DNA of 64,000 nt from Mitsuokella jalaludinii DSM 13811. GTDB taxonomy: Bacteria > Bacillota > Negativicutes > Selenomonadales > Selenomonadaceae. The position numbers were made by a program, and so were the translations under genes. Within the stretch, counting starts at the first letter, position 1, and the number at the start of each line of letters is the position of its first letter. Below, piece by piece: positions 36,607 to 46,596 of the stretch. Under the pieces are notes generated by a model. That model was not told the DNA's origin. It did no database searches and worked only from the letters and a program-made list of their open reading frames with translations. The stretch is taken from positions 1-64,000 of the forward strand of contig NZ_JNKR01000002.1 of the NCBI RefSeq assembly GCF_000702905.1, given 5' to 3'.

Positions 36607-36635
36607 TTGTCACCTGCTCGTGTCTGTAGTACAAT
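36607..36635 (+). promoter_or_regulatory. Promoter of the nucleoside phosphorylase-pnuC unit
   Basis: TTGTCA (36607-36612), a 17-base spacer and TACAAT (36630-36635), 77 bases before the phosphorylase start. Confidence 0.7.
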
Positions 36636-36711
36636 GATGCCGACGGAGTGTTTGTTCTGTCATATAGTCGTATACGTGTAGATGATAGGTTTTGTATAAG
36701 GGGGCGTTCTT

Positions 36712-37461
36712 ATGGATAAGGAACGGAAGGTAGAGGCTCCGCAGCCGCATACGCAGCTGACGCATGCGATTGGGACGGACCGGGCGATCATCATGGGGGA
36801 CCCGGCGCGGGTCGATGCGATTGCGAAGCTCATGGACGATCCGCAGCCGTGGGCGTTCAACCGCGAGTACAAGTCGGTCGTCGGCACGTACCGCGGTCAG
36901 CGCATCCTGGCGATGTCGACGGGCATCGGGGCGCCGTCGGCCGGCATCGGTGTTGAAGAGCTTCACAATGTCGGCGTGAAGTACGTCATCCGCGTGGGCT
37001 CGGCCGGTGCGATGCAAAAGGACATCGCGCTCGGCCGACTCGTGATTGCTGAGGGGGTCGTGCGCGATGACGGCCTCTCGCGCAAGTATGTGCCGGAGAT
37101 CTATCCAGCTGTACCATCGTACCGCCTCTTGCACCTCGCGCACCGCTATGCGCCGGAAGCAGTCTACGGCATCGTGCGCTCGCACGACGGCTTCTATGTC
37201 GACGACAACGCCGAAGTCGAAACTTTCTGGTCGAAGAAGGGCATCAAGGCTGATGACATGGAGTCGGGCATCCTCATGGTCATCGGCAGGCTGCGCGGCA
37301 TGGAGACGCTGTCCATCCTCAACAATGTCGTGCTCTACCAGGGCGACCTCGCGGAGGGCGTCAACAGCCTCGTCAACAGTGCGGATCTCGTGGCGAAGGG
37401 GGAGCGCGACTCGCTCCTGACGGCGCTCAATATCCTGTCCGATGAAGAAATGGAGAAATGA
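36712..37461 (+). CDS. Nucleoside phosphorylase (uridine-phosphorylase-like)
   Basis: A 249-aa member of the PNP/UDP family, which splits nucleosides with phosphate to base plus ribose-1-phosphate. Visible are the phosphate-binding IIMGDPARVDA, MSTGIGAPSAGIGVEEL, the core RVGSAGAMQKDIALG and the ribose-binding DDMESGILMVIG. Uridine phosphorylases are the nearest named group, but the base specificity residues cannot be resolved by eye. ATG 36712 follows aaggggg. It is directly followed, one base after the stop, by pnuC, so it may act on an imported pyridine nucleoside; that is inference. Confidence 0.85.
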   Translation: MDKERKVEAPQPHTQLTHAIGTDRAIIMGDPARVDAIAKLMDDPQPWAFNREYKSVVGTYRGQRILAMSTGIGAPSAGIGVEELHNVGVKYVIRVGSAGAMQKDIALGRLVIAEGVVRDDGLSRKYVPEIYPAVPSYRLLHLAHRYAPEAVYGIVRSHDGFYVDDNAEVETFWSKKGIKADDMESGILMVIGRLRGMETLSILNNVVLYQGDLAEGVNSLVNSADLVAKGERDSLLTALNILSDEEMEK

Positions 37462-37462
37462 C

Positions 37463-38176
37463 ATGACACAGCACAATTGGTTCTACAGCCAGCTCTTCAC
37501 GAACTGGAAGCGCTTCGAGGTCATCTACGTGACCATCCTGATCCTCCTGCAGCTCGCAGTCTTTGCCATCGTGCCGGACAGCCCGATTGGCATGATCTCT
37601 GGTGTCGCAGGTGTCATCTGCCTCGTCTACGGCATGAAGGGGCGCAAGATCTCGTTCATCTTCGGCTTCATCCAGTGCGTCGCGATGACGTACGTCGCAT
37701 GGATCAGCCATGCGTACGGCTCGTTTGCGATGGACATCGTCTACGTCATCTCGCAGCCGATCGGCTGGTACCTCTGGGGACGCCAGCAGGCGACGCATTC
37801 GTTCCAGCCGGGCACGCGCAAGAAGGTCTTTTTCGGCGCGTTCCTCGCCTGGGCTGTCGGCTGGTGGGTGCTCGCCGGCGTCGGCGGCCAGCTGCCGTAC
37901 TTCGACTCGATCAACTTCGTCATCAGCTTCATCGCGCAGGTCCTCTATGTGCTCAAGTATAACGAGAACTGGTCGCTCTGGATCTTCGTCAACATCGCGA
38001 ACTTCGTCTACTGGTCAATCCTGTCGGTCCAGATGATGATGGGCGACAACACGATCGGCACGCTCGGCGCGAACCTCTCGCAGGTCGCTCTGCAGGCGGC
38101 ACTTCTCTTTAACGCTGTCTACGCGCAGAAAGTCTGGAACAGCGGCGAAGCCGACAATGAAGGCGGCGCGGCGTGA
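37463..38176 (+). CDS. pnuC: PnuC-family nicotinamide riboside / pyridine nucleoside transporter
   Basis: A 237-aa integral membrane protein with about seven hydrophobic segments. It shows the PnuC signature residues around IYVTILILLQLAVF, GKRGRKISF-like GMKGRKISFIFGFIQCVAM, VYVISQPIGWYLWGR and YNENWSLWIFVNIANFVYW (the substrate-binding W/N region of the family). These carriers take up nicotinamide riboside or other vitamin-like nucleosides by facilitated diffusion and trapping. ATG 37463 follows ggag; the longer frame from 37442 begins inside the phosphorylase. It is followed by a strong terminator. Confidence 0.88.
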   Translation: MTQHNWFYSQLFTNWKRFEVIYVTILILLQLAVFAIVPDSPIGMISGVAGVICLVYGMKGRKISFIFGFIQCVAMTYVAWISHAYGSFAMDIVYVISQPIGWYLWGRQQATHSFQPGTRKKVFFGAFLAWAVGWWVLAGVGGQLPYFDSINFVISFIAQVLYVLKYNENWSLWIFVNIANFVYWSILSVQMMMGDNTIGTLGANLSQVALQAALLFNAVYAQKVWNSGEADNEGGAA

Positions 38177-38195
38177 GATGCCTGTCCGGCCTGAC

Positions 38196-38231
38196 AAAAA
38201 GACATCCTTCGCCTTTGGGATGTCTTTTTTT
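38196..38231 (+). terminator. Intrinsic terminator after pnuC
   Basis: aaaaagacatcc (38196-38207) pairs with ggatgtcttttt (38218-38229), with a run of seven T's. Confidence 0.9.
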
Positions 38232-38365
38232 GTGCATGCGCTTTTGTAACTCTGTAACATCTTTTTTGCGCACAGAAAAGGCTTTGGGAAAGTTTTGGCG
38301 AACGTATAAAAATGTAACGTAGAATTACCGTATATGCTTTTATCGATAGAAAGGAGCGTTTTTTC

Positions 38366-39334
38366 ATGAAGATTGCAGTGGTCAATTCCTTTATGAATGA
38401 TGCACATCGCGAGAAGATATCGGCTGCGGCGGCGCAGCACCATATGGAGGTCGCGTACTACAAGACGAACGATGGGGCGCTGCCGCATCTTTCCGATGTC
38501 GACATCATCTACGCGGCGGCGACTGGCGGCGGCTCGAAGCTCGCGGAGGCGGCGCCGCATCTCAAGTGGTTCTGCAGTGTGTCAGCCGGTGTCGACCCGG
38601 TACTCAAGCCGGGCGTGCTGCCGGAGGGCTGCCTGCTGTCGAATTCATCGGGTGCGTACGGTGTGACGATTGCGGAGCACCTCGTCATGGTGACGCTGAT
38701 GCTCTTGCGCCGCTATCCGGAGTATGCGGAGATCATCCGCCGCCACGAGTGGAAGAACAACCTGCCGCTGCGCTCCATCAAGGACAGCCGCGTGACGATC
38801 GTCGGCACGGGCGATATCGGTACGCGCTACGCAGAGCGCATCCAGTCGTTCCAGCCGGCCGCCATCGTCGGCGTCAGCCGCACGGGCCGCAAGCGCAGCC
38901 CGGTCTACGATGAGGCCGTCAAGCAGGAGGAGCTCGAGGCGTATCTGCCGAAGACGGACATCCTCGTGCTCTGCCTGCCGGGCACGAAGGAGACGACAAA
39001 CATGATCTCGCGCGAGCGCCTGGCCATGCTGCCGGATGACGCTTTCGTCATCAATGTCGGCCGCGGCAACTCAATCGATCAGGCGGCGCTCGTCGAGGCG
39101 CTCAACACGGGTCACCTCGCCGGCGCAGCGCTCGATGTCATGGCCAAGGAGCCGATTCCGGAGGGAGACCCGCTCTGGACGGCGAAGAACGTCATCCTGA
39201 CGCCGCACTGCTCGGGCAAGATGACGCTGGCGTACACGCGCGACAAGTCGGTCGCGATGTTCTGCGAGGACCTCGAGCACTTCGTCAAGCAGGAGCCGCT
39301 CGAGCACGCGGTCAAGCGCGAACTTGGCTATTGA
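38366..39334 (+). CDS. D-isomer-specific 2-hydroxyacid dehydrogenase
   Basis: A 322-aa NAD(P)-dependent oxidoreductase. It has the catalytic-domain HLKWFCSVSAGVDPV segment, the Rossmann motif VTIVGTGDIGTRYAERI at ~148, the catalytic Arg in NVGRGNSIDQ, Glu in DVMAKEPIPEGDPLW and His in LTPHCSG (the usual R-E-H triad). It reduces 2-ketoacids to D-2-hydroxyacids or the reverse. The DVMAKEPIP/TPHCSG wording is close to GhrA/GhrB-like and phosphoglycerate-dehydrogenase-like subgroups, so the true substrate is open. ATG 38366 follows aaaggag. It is a single-gene unit between two terminators. Confidence 0.9.
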   Translation: MKIAVVNSFMNDAHREKISAAAAQHHMEVAYYKTNDGALPHLSDVDIIYAAATGGGSKLAEAAPHLKWFCSVSAGVDPVLKPGVLPEGCLLSNSSGAYGVTIAEHLVMVTLMLLRRYPEYAEIIRRHEWKNNLPLRSIKDSRVTIVGTGDIGTRYAERIQSFQPAAIVGVSRTGRKRSPVYDEAVKQEELEAYLPKTDILVLCLPGTKETTNMISRERLAMLPDDAFVINVGRGNSIDQAALVEALNTGHLAGAALDVMAKEPIPEGDPLWTAKNVILTPHCSGKMTLAYTRDKSVAMFCEDLEHFVKQEPLEHAVKRELGY

Positions 39335-39374
39335 TAGAGCGCACTTCCTTCTATTGTATATCGCATCTGGTGGA

Positions 39375-39409
39375 AGAGCTGCTGTGCAGTGGCACAGCGG
39401 CTCTTTTTT
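39375..39409 (+). terminator. Intrinsic terminator after the 2-hydroxyacid dehydrogenase
   Basis: agagctgctgtgc (39375-39387) pairs imperfectly with gcacagcggctct (39392-39404) and is followed by T6. Confidence 0.88.
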
Positions 39410-39430
39410 CTGCTTTTTGCGGGATACGTT

Positions 39431-39459
39431 TTGCATCCCCATCATTAAGATGATATAAT
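39431..39459 (+). promoter_or_regulatory. Promoter of the nicotinate phosphoribosyltransferase gene
   Basis: TTGCAT (39431-39436), a 17-base spacer and TATAAT (39454-39459). The ~80-nt leader contains a GC-rich hairpin (gcgcggcc/gggccgcg at ~39502-39521) just before the ribosome binding site. Confidence 0.8.
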
Positions 39460-39542
39460 TGATACCGTATATCCGAATGCCCAGAACACTTCTAGTAAAA
39501 AAGCGCGGCCGCAGGGCCGCGACATCAAAGGGGTTGGCTTCA

Positions 39543-41009
39543 TTGACGCAAACACAGTTTGATAAACGCAATATCACGATGATGATGGACTTCTACGAAC
39601 TGACCATGGCCAATGGTTACTTCGAGGACCACGACAAGGACGTCCAGGTGGCGTTCGATGTCTTCTACCGCCAGAATCCGGATGAGGGTGGCTTTGCCAT
39701 TTTCGCTGGGCTCGAGCAGGTCATCGAGTATGTGGAGAACATGACGTTCACGGACGAGGATGTCGAGTACTTCCGCCAGCAGCACATGTTCTCGGAGAAG
39801 TTCCTCGCTTATCTCAAGGATTTCCGCTTCAAGGGTGATATCTACGCGCTGCCGGAGGGCACGGTCATGTATCCGAATGAGCCGATCCTGACGGTCGTCG
39901 CACCGCTCATTGACGCGCAGCTCGTGGAGACGGCCATCCTCGCGCAGATCAACCACCAGTCGCTGATCGCGACGAAGGCGCGCCGCATCTGCAAGGCAGC
40001 AGCGGGCCGCGCCGTCTCGGACTTCGGTGCGCGCCGCGCCCACAATATGGATGCGGCGACGTACGGCGCGCGCGCTGCCTACATCGGCGGCGTCGTCGGC
40101 ACGGCGACGTGCTCGGCCGGCAAGATGTTCGGCATCCCGATCTCGGGCACGATGGCGCACAGCTGGGTCATGTTCTATGGCGACGAGTACGAGGCCTTCA
40201 AAAAGTACGCGGTGACGTATCCGGATGCGACGATCCTGCTCGTCGACACGTACGATGTCATCCACTCGGGCATCCCGAATGCCATCCGCATCGCGCATGA
40301 GGTGCTTGAGCCGATGGGCAAGCGCCTCATGGGCATCCGCATCGACTCGGGCGATCTCGCGTACCTCTCGAAGCGCGTACGCAAGATGCTCGACGAGGCG
40401 GGCCTGCCGGACTGCAAGATTGTCGTCTCGAACAGCCTCGATGAGTTCACCGTCTCGTCGCTCTTGACACAGCAGGGCGCCTGCATCGATGCTTTCGGCA
40501 TCGGCGAGCGCCTGATCACGGCAAAGTCGGAGCCGGTCTTCGGCGCCGTCTACAAGCTCGCAGCAGTCGGGGAGAACGACCACTTCGCGCCGCGCATCAA
40601 GGTCTCGGAGAACGTCGAGAAGATCACGAACCCGGGCCTCAAGGACCTCTACCGTGTCTACGACGAGAACGGCCACGCTGTCGCGGACCTCATCGCCAAG
40701 TGCGGCGAGCAGATTGACGGCACGCAGCCGCTGCGCTACATCGACCCGCAGAAACCGTGGAAGAACCGCTCGTTTGAACACTGCACGTTCAAGAATCTCC
40801 GCAAGTGCTACGTCCGCCAGGGCAAGCGCACGGAGGAGCTGCCGAAACTCGACGCGATCCGCGACTACGTCAAGAACCAGCTCGACCACGAGATCTGGGA
40901 GGAGGAGCAGCGCTTCGAGAATCCGCACCGCCATTACCTCGATATGACGCCGGACTACTACGAGCTCAAGATGGACCTCTTGACGAAGACGCGCCGCGCA
41001 CACGGCTGA
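39543..41009 (+). CDS. pncB: Nicotinate phosphoribosyltransferase
   Basis: Converts nicotinate and PRPP to nicotinate mononucleotide, with ATP hydrolysis, in NAD salvage. 488 aa, the Firmicutes-type length. Motifs are MMMDFYELTMANGYF at the N terminus, ALPEGTVMYPNEPILTV, DFGARRAHNMDAATYGARAAYIGG, the catalytic His in SGTMAHSWVM, IRIDSGDLAYLSK and GIGERLITAKSEP. The start is TTG 39543, about nine bases after aaagggg; an in-frame extension to 39459 would run across the promoter and leader hairpin and is rejected. It precedes aroE by 17 bases. Confidence 0.94.
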   Translation: MTQTQFDKRNITMMMDFYELTMANGYFEDHDKDVQVAFDVFYRQNPDEGGFAIFAGLEQVIEYVENMTFTDEDVEYFRQQHMFSEKFLAYLKDFRFKGDIYALPEGTVMYPNEPILTVVAPLIDAQLVETAILAQINHQSLIATKARRICKAAAGRAVSDFGARRAHNMDAATYGARAAYIGGVVGTATCSAGKMFGIPISGTMAHSWVMFYGDEYEAFKKYAVTYPDATILLVDTYDVIHSGIPNAIRIAHEVLEPMGKRLMGIRIDSGDLAYLSKRVRKMLDEAGLPDCKIVVSNSLDEFTVSSLLTQQGACIDAFGIGERLITAKSEPVFGAVYKLAAVGENDHFAPRIKVSENVEKITNPGLKDLYRVYDENGHAVADLIAKCGEQIDGTQPLRYIDPQKPWKNRSFEHCTFKNLRKCYVRQGKRTEELPKLDAIRDYVKNQLDHEIWEEEQRFENPHRHYLDMTPDYYELKMDLLTKTRRAHG

Positions 41010-41026
41010 CGGCGGGAGGACTTGTG

Positions 41027-41887
41027 ATGATCAAAGGAACGACAAAGAATCTCGGCGTCATGGGCTGGCCGATTGCCCACTCGCTCTCGCCGGTGCTGCA
41101 GAATGCGGCCATCGAAAAGGCGGGGCTCGACTACGTCTACATCTCGCTGCCCGTGCCGCCCGATAAGCTCAAGGAGGCGGTGGCGGGACTCAGGGCCATG
41201 CAGTTTGCCGGCTGGAACGTCACGATCCCGCACAAGCAGGCCATCATGGCGGAGCTCGACGCTGTCGATGAGGACGCCCGCATCATCGGGGCGGTCAACA
41301 CGGTTGTCAATCGGGATGGCCACCTGACTGGCTATAACACAGACTGCATCGGCTTCATGCAGCCGCTCGCGCAGCACGGCTTCTCGCCGAAAGGCAGGGA
41401 AGTGACGCTGCTGGGCGCCGGCGGCGCAGCGAGAGCCGTCATCTGGGGCCTCCTGCGTGCCAAGGCAGGGCGCATCACGCTCGGCGTGCGCAACCCCGCC
41501 AAGGCGGCGCGCCTCGCTGAAGAGTTCTCTGCGTACGGAGAGATTCAGGTCCTTCACTGGGAGGACGGTGCCTTCGCGGACCATCTCGCGGTGACGGACC
41601 TGCTCGTCAACACGACGCCGCTCGGCATGTACCCGCACGTCGAGGGCATGCCGCCCGTGAACTGGGCGAAGCTCAAGAAGGCGGCACTCGTCTACGACAT
41701 CATCTACACACCGGCGCGCACGCGCTTTCTCTCTGAGGCGCAGGAGCATGGCCACGCCATCATCAACGGCGAGGGCATGCTGGCCGGCCAGGGCGCGGCT
41801 GCCTTTGCACTCTGGACAGGCGTGACGCCGGACCTTGCGCTGATGAAACACGCTCTGCGCGAGGAGCTTGCCGCACGCCAGGGCTGA
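41027..41887 (+). CDS. aroE: Shikimate dehydrogenase
   Basis: NADP-dependent reduction of 3-dehydroshikimate in aromatic amino-acid synthesis. 286 aa, the normal length. It has the shikimate-binding GWPIAHSLSPVLQNAA, the catalytic Lys in NVTIPHKQ, YNTDCIGF, the Rossmann GAGGAARAVIWGL at ~132, LLVNTTPLGMYP and the C-terminal GEGMLAGQGAAAFALWTG. ATG 41027 follows gggagga; a longer frame upstream lies within pncB. Co-transcription with pncB is likely from the 17-base gap. Confidence 0.95.
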   Translation: MIKGTTKNLGVMGWPIAHSLSPVLQNAAIEKAGLDYVYISLPVPPDKLKEAVAGLRAMQFAGWNVTIPHKQAIMAELDAVDEDARIIGAVNTVVNRDGHLTGYNTDCIGFMQPLAQHGFSPKGREVTLLGAGGAARAVIWGLLRAKAGRITLGVRNPAKAARLAEEFSAYGEIQVLHWEDGAFADHLAVTDLLVNTTPLGMYPHVEGMPPVNWAKLKKAALVYDIIYTPARTRFLSEAQEHGHAIINGEGMLAGQGAAAFALWTGVTPDLALMKHALREELAARQG

Positions 41888-41911
41888 TGAAACATCTAAA
41901 TTGAAAGTTGA

Positions 41912-43048
<1,137 letters not shown>

Positions 43049-43110
43049 GCCTGCCGCCATGACCGATATATGTCCACACATCATTTTTATCTGAAAAGGA
43101 GTTGTTCATT

Positions 43111-43389
43111 ATGAGTCCAGAAGCACTTGGAACGTGGGGCCCGATCGTCGTCATGATCGCGATCTTCTACTTCCTGCTCTACCGTCCGCAGAAAAAGCAG
43201 CAGAACCGCCGCCGCGCCATGCTCGACAACCTCAAGAAGGGTGACCAGGTCATCACGATTGGCGGCATCTACGGCACAATCGTGGAGCTCGGCGACACGT
43301 CGCTGAAGCTCAAGATTGCCGACGGCGTCGTCATCGAGGTCGTGCGCTCGAGCGTCAATGCCAACGTCACGCAGCAGGAGGCTGCCTGA
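43111..43389 (+). CDS. yajC: Preprotein translocase subunit YajC
   Basis: A 92-aa single-span membrane protein: GPIVVMIAIFYFLLYRPQKKQQ, then a cytoplasmic SH3-like domain LKKGDQVITIGGIYGTIVELGDTSLKLKIADGVVIEVVRSSV. It associates with SecDF at the Sec translocon. ATG 43111 follows aaaaggag; a TTG at 43102 is in frame but too near that site. The end overlaps the next start (TGATG). Confidence 0.94.
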   Translation: MSPEALGTWGPIVVMIAIFYFLLYRPQKKQQNRRRAMLDNLKKGDQVITIGGIYGTIVELGDTSLKLKIADGVVIEVVRSSVNANVTQQEAA

Positions 43390-43991
43390 TGACGCCGCGC
43401 GAGCTGCACGACGTGAAGCTCGCCGAGAAGAAGGCACTGCGCCAGAAGATGCTCGCTTTCCGCAAAGGGCTGACGAAAGAGCAGCACGAAGCGAAGAGCC
43501 GGGCCATCCTAGCGCGCCTCTACGATGAGCCGCGCTTCCAGCAGGCAAAGACCATCTTCGCTTACGCCTCGATGCCCGACGAAGTCCAGCTCTACGATCT
43601 GCTCGCCCATGCCCTCAGGGAGGGCAAGCGCGTCGGCCTGCCGCTCATCACGGGCAAGGGGCTCATGGAAGCCGTCAACCTGCCGTCGCTTGCGGCGCTC
43701 GTGCCGGGCAAGTTCGGCATCCTGACGGTCCGCAAAGAGGAGCAGAGCATCATCCCGGCAGACGAGGTCGACTTTGTCGTCGTGCCCGGTGCGGCATTCT
43801 CATCGGCGGGGGAGAGGCTCGGCCTCGGCGGCGGCTACTACGACCGCTACCTCATGGAGAAGGCGCCGCAGGCCTACCGCGCCGCACTGACCTTCGACGG
43901 CCAGGTCGTCGCGAGCGTCCCGATGGAAGCGCATGATGCGAAAGTCAATCTGATCCTGACGGAAACGCGTCGGATTGAACCAAATACATAG
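43389..43991 (+). CDS. 5-formyltetrahydrofolate cyclo-ligase
   Basis: An ATP-dependent cyclisation of 5-formyl-THF to 5,10-methenyl-THF. 200 aa. The N-terminal KKALRQKMLAFRKGLT helix is followed by FAYASMPDEVQL and the hallmark GLGGGYYDRYL loop at ~141, with VVVPGAAF before it. ATG 43389 overlaps the yajC stop (TGATG) with aggagg at 43377-43382. Its insertion between yajC and secD is a local arrangement. Together with folT it shows folate salvage capacity. Confidence 0.93.
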   Translation: MTPRELHDVKLAEKKALRQKMLAFRKGLTKEQHEAKSRAILARLYDEPRFQQAKTIFAYASMPDEVQLYDLLAHALREGKRVGLPLITGKGLMEAVNLPSLAALVPGKFGILTVRKEEQSIIPADEVDFVVVPGAAFSSAGERLGLGGGYYDRYLMEKAPQAYRAALTFDGQVVASVPMEAHDAKVNLILTETRRIEPNT

Positions 43992-44016
43992 ACCACGTAG
44001 AAAGGGTTGTGAAACG

Positions 44017-45288
44017 TTGAGAAAGAATAGTCTCATCAAACTCATTGTCTGCATCGTGGCAATCGTCGGCTTATTCCTTGCATTCGTCCAGCCTCTGGCC
44101 AATTCCATCCGCCAGGGCCTCGACCTGCAGGGCGGCACGCATGTCGTGCTCGAAGCTGAGGACACCGATGTAGCAAAAGTCAACGATGATGCGATGAACC
44201 GCGTCGTCACCATCATGGAGAAGCGCGTCAACGCGCTGGGCCTCACGGAGCCGATCATCCAGCGTGAGGGCGAGCGCCGCGTCATCATCGAGCTGCCGGG
44301 CGTCAAGGACCCGGATGCGGCCATCAAGACCATCGGCAAGACGGCCATGCTCGAGTTCAAGGACGAGGACGGCAATACGGTGCTGACCGGTACTGACCTC
44401 AAGGACGCGCAGGCCGCGACGAACCAGCAGAACGGCCAGAACGTCGTCAACCTTGAGTTCACCGATGAGGGCGCGAAGAAATTCGCAGACCTCACGACGA
44501 AGAACGTCGGCCGCACGATCGCCATCCTGCTCGACGGCGAGGTGCTGACGGCACCGAATGTCCGCGAGCCGATTCTCGGCGGCAAGGCTGAGATCTCGGG
44601 CCAGAAGACGCTTGAGGAGGCGCAGAACCTCGCCGTCGTCCTCCGCAGCGGCGCGCTGCCGGTCAAGGTCAACATCATCGAGACGCGCACCGTCGGCCCG
44701 ACGCTCGGCCAGGATTCCAAGGATAAGTCGGAATTCGCCTTTGCCATCGGCCTCGGCGCTGTCCTCCTGTTCATGATCCTCTTCTACCGCATGTCGGGCT
44801 TCATCGCCGACATCGCGCTGATGGCCTACACGCTCATGCTGCTCGGTCTTCTCTACCTGCTCGATGCGACGCTGACGCTGCCGGGCGTTGCCGGTATCAT
44901 CCTGTCCATCGGTATGGCCGTCGACGCGAACGTCCTGATCTTCGAGCACTTCAAGGAGGAGTACCAGATCCAGGGCAAGACGCTGCGCCTCTCGATGGAG
45001 TCGGGCTTCAAGCGCGCCTTCACGACGATCTTCGACTCGAACATCACGACGATCATCGCAGCGGCCGTCCTGTTCTTCCTCGGCACGGGCACGATCCGCG
45101 GCTTCGCCATCACGCTGGGCCTCGGCACGGTGCTCTCGATGTTCACGGCCATCACGCTGACGCACTACATGCTCAAGCTCATGGTCGATTCGAAGCTCTT
45201 CGAGAAGCCGGGTGCCTACGGTGTCACGGGCTTCATGCTCTGGAAAAAAGAGGATTTGCAAAAGGAGGATTTGAAGAAGAATGCTTAA
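44017..45288 (+). CDS. secD: Protein-export membrane protein SecD
   Basis: Uses the proton motive force to help complete Sec-dependent translocation, together with SecF. 423 aa. TM1 (LIKLIVCIVAIVGLFLAFVQ), the GLDLQGGTHVVLEAE motif, a large extracytoplasmic domain (MEKRVNALGLTEPIIQREGERRVIIELPGV), and five C-terminal TMs with GIILSIGMAVDANVLIFEHFKEE. TTG 44017 follows aaaggg; the frame upstream to 43975 overlaps the previous gene's end. It overlaps secF by 8 bases. Confidence 0.95.
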   Translation: MRKNSLIKLIVCIVAIVGLFLAFVQPLANSIRQGLDLQGGTHVVLEAEDTDVAKVNDDAMNRVVTIMEKRVNALGLTEPIIQREGERRVIIELPGVKDPDAAIKTIGKTAMLEFKDEDGNTVLTGTDLKDAQAATNQQNGQNVVNLEFTDEGAKKFADLTTKNVGRTIAILLDGEVLTAPNVREPILGGKAEISGQKTLEEAQNLAVVLRSGALPVKVNIIETRTVGPTLGQDSKDKSEFAFAIGLGAVLLFMILFYRMSGFIADIALMAYTLMLLGLLYLLDATLTLPGVAGIILSIGMAVDANVLIFEHFKEEYQIQGKTLRLSMESGFKRAFTTIFDSNITTIIAAAVLFFLGTGTIRGFAITLGLGTVLSMFTAITLTHYMLKLMVDSKLFEKPGAYGVTGFMLWKKEDLQKEDLKKNA

Positions 45289-46198
45289 ATTCGATATAGC
45301 AGGTCATCGGAAAATCTGGTTCCTCATTTCCGCTTTGATCATCATCCCGGGCCTCATCTGCATGGCTGTACGCGGCTTCAACTTCGGCATCGACTTCACC
45401 GGCGGTACCATCATCGACCTCAAGTTCAATCAGCCGGTCAGCATCGCAGAAGTCCGCACGAGCCTCGCGAAGTACGACCTCGACGATGCGACCATCCAGC
45501 TCTCGGGCACCCAGTCGGACGTCAAGGAGTCGGAGAACGTCATGATCCGCACGCGCGATCTCGAGGAGGACCAGCGCAAGGAAGTCATGGCGACTATCAA
45601 GAGCGATGTCGGCGACTACAAGGTGCTGCGTGAGGAGAAAGTCGGCGCGACGATCGGCGGCGAGCTCATCACGAACGCTATCCTGGCCCTCGTCGTCTCG
45701 TGGGCACTGATCATCCTCTACGTCGCATACCGCTTCGAGCTGCGCTTCGGCATTGCCGCCGTCCTCGCGCTCATCCACGATATCCTCATCGTGCTCGCGG
45801 TCTTCTCGCTGACACAGCGCCAGATCGACTCCTCGTTCATCGCGGCGCTCCTGACGATCGTCGGTTACTCGATCAACGATACCATCGTCATCTTCGACCG
45901 CATCCGCGAGAACCTCAAGCTGCACTTCCGCCGCGGCGGCGACATCAACCAGCTCGTCGACCGCAGTATCTACCAGACGCTGACGCGCTCGCTCTACACG
46001 GTCTTCACCGTCCTCTTCACGACGGCCGCCCTCTATTTCTTCGGCGGCGACACGACGAAGGACTTCGCGTTCGCCCTGCTCGTCGGCTTCACCGTCGGCT
46101 GCTACTCGTCCATCTTCATCGCCAGCCCGCTCTGGGTCGTTTTCCGCAACTGGGGCGAGAAGAAAAAGCACCAGCCGAAACCAGAAGCTGCTGCATAA
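45281..46198 (+). CDS. secF: Protein-export membrane protein SecF
   Basis: The partner of SecD. 305 aa with six TM segments, the GFNFGIDFTGGTIIDLKF motif after TM1, and the conserved C-terminal TIVGYSINDTIVIFDRIRENL. The ATG lies inside secD. It is followed by a strong terminator, which closes the tgt-yajC-secDF run. Confidence 0.95.
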   Translation: MLKFDIAGHRKIWFLISALIIIPGLICMAVRGFNFGIDFTGGTIIDLKFNQPVSIAEVRTSLAKYDLDDATIQLSGTQSDVKESENVMIRTRDLEEDQRKEVMATIKSDVGDYKVLREEKVGATIGGELITNAILALVVSWALIILYVAYRFELRFGIAAVLALIHDILIVLAVFSLTQRQIDSSFIAALLTIVGYSINDTIVIFDRIRENLKLHFRRGGDINQLVDRSIYQTLTRSLYTVFTVLFTTAALYFFGGDTTKDFAFALLVGFTVGCYSSIFIASPLWVVFRNWGEKKKHQPKPEAAA

Positions 46199-46217
46199 TT
46201 GCATACAAGCTCTTGCA

Positions 46218-46246
46218 AGAGACTGCTGTCACGGCAGTCTCTTTTC
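46218..46246 (+). terminator. Intrinsic terminator after secF
   Basis: agagactgc (46218-46226) pairs with gcagtctct (46234-46242) and is followed by TTTT. Confidence 0.9.
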
Positions 46247-46283
46247 TTTGTAATTCGCACGGTTGATTCGCTTTACATCGAGG

Positions 46284-46345
46284 AAAGGGGAGGGGGCTGT
46301 ATTTCAGCTTCGTCGCGGCAGGGACGTGCAGCCTCAAGACAGATT
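46284..46345 (+). repeat. Partial copy of the local inverted-repeat element
   Basis: ctgtatttcagcttcgtcgc here matches the terminal part of the element at 46597-46778 (read on the other strand), then diverges. It is probably a remnant. This and the two following repeats fill the 749-base gap 46199-46947; no gene was found in the gap. Confidence 0.5.
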
Positions 46346-46354
46346 GTCGTAGCA

Positions 46355-46531
46355 GGGAGGGAACCCTTCCGGTTTCGTCACTCTGTTAAATGGGGCGCAT
46401 GGCACTTCATACCCCTGAAGTCCATTCGCCGCCTGCCACGGCGTTCCTACATCCGTGTCCCAGCAAGTGCGTGGTGCGCCCCATCCCTGCGGGCAATCAC
46501 GCCGTTCCTGCAAGCGGAAGGGTTCCCTCCC
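46355..46531 (+). repeat. MITE-like element 1 (16-bp perfect inverted ends)
   Basis: The ends ggagggaacccttccg (46356-46371) and cggaagggttccctcc (46515-46530). The ~145-base core contains ttcgtcactctgttaaatg and ttcgccgcctg...cggcgttc, both also found, with substitutions, in the opposite orientation in element 2. Confidence 0.7.
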
Positions 46532-46596
46532 CGCTCAGATACGCCGCGGAATCTCGCCGCACGAAAGCTCGGTGCGCATCCGCAGGTATGAGCTCT

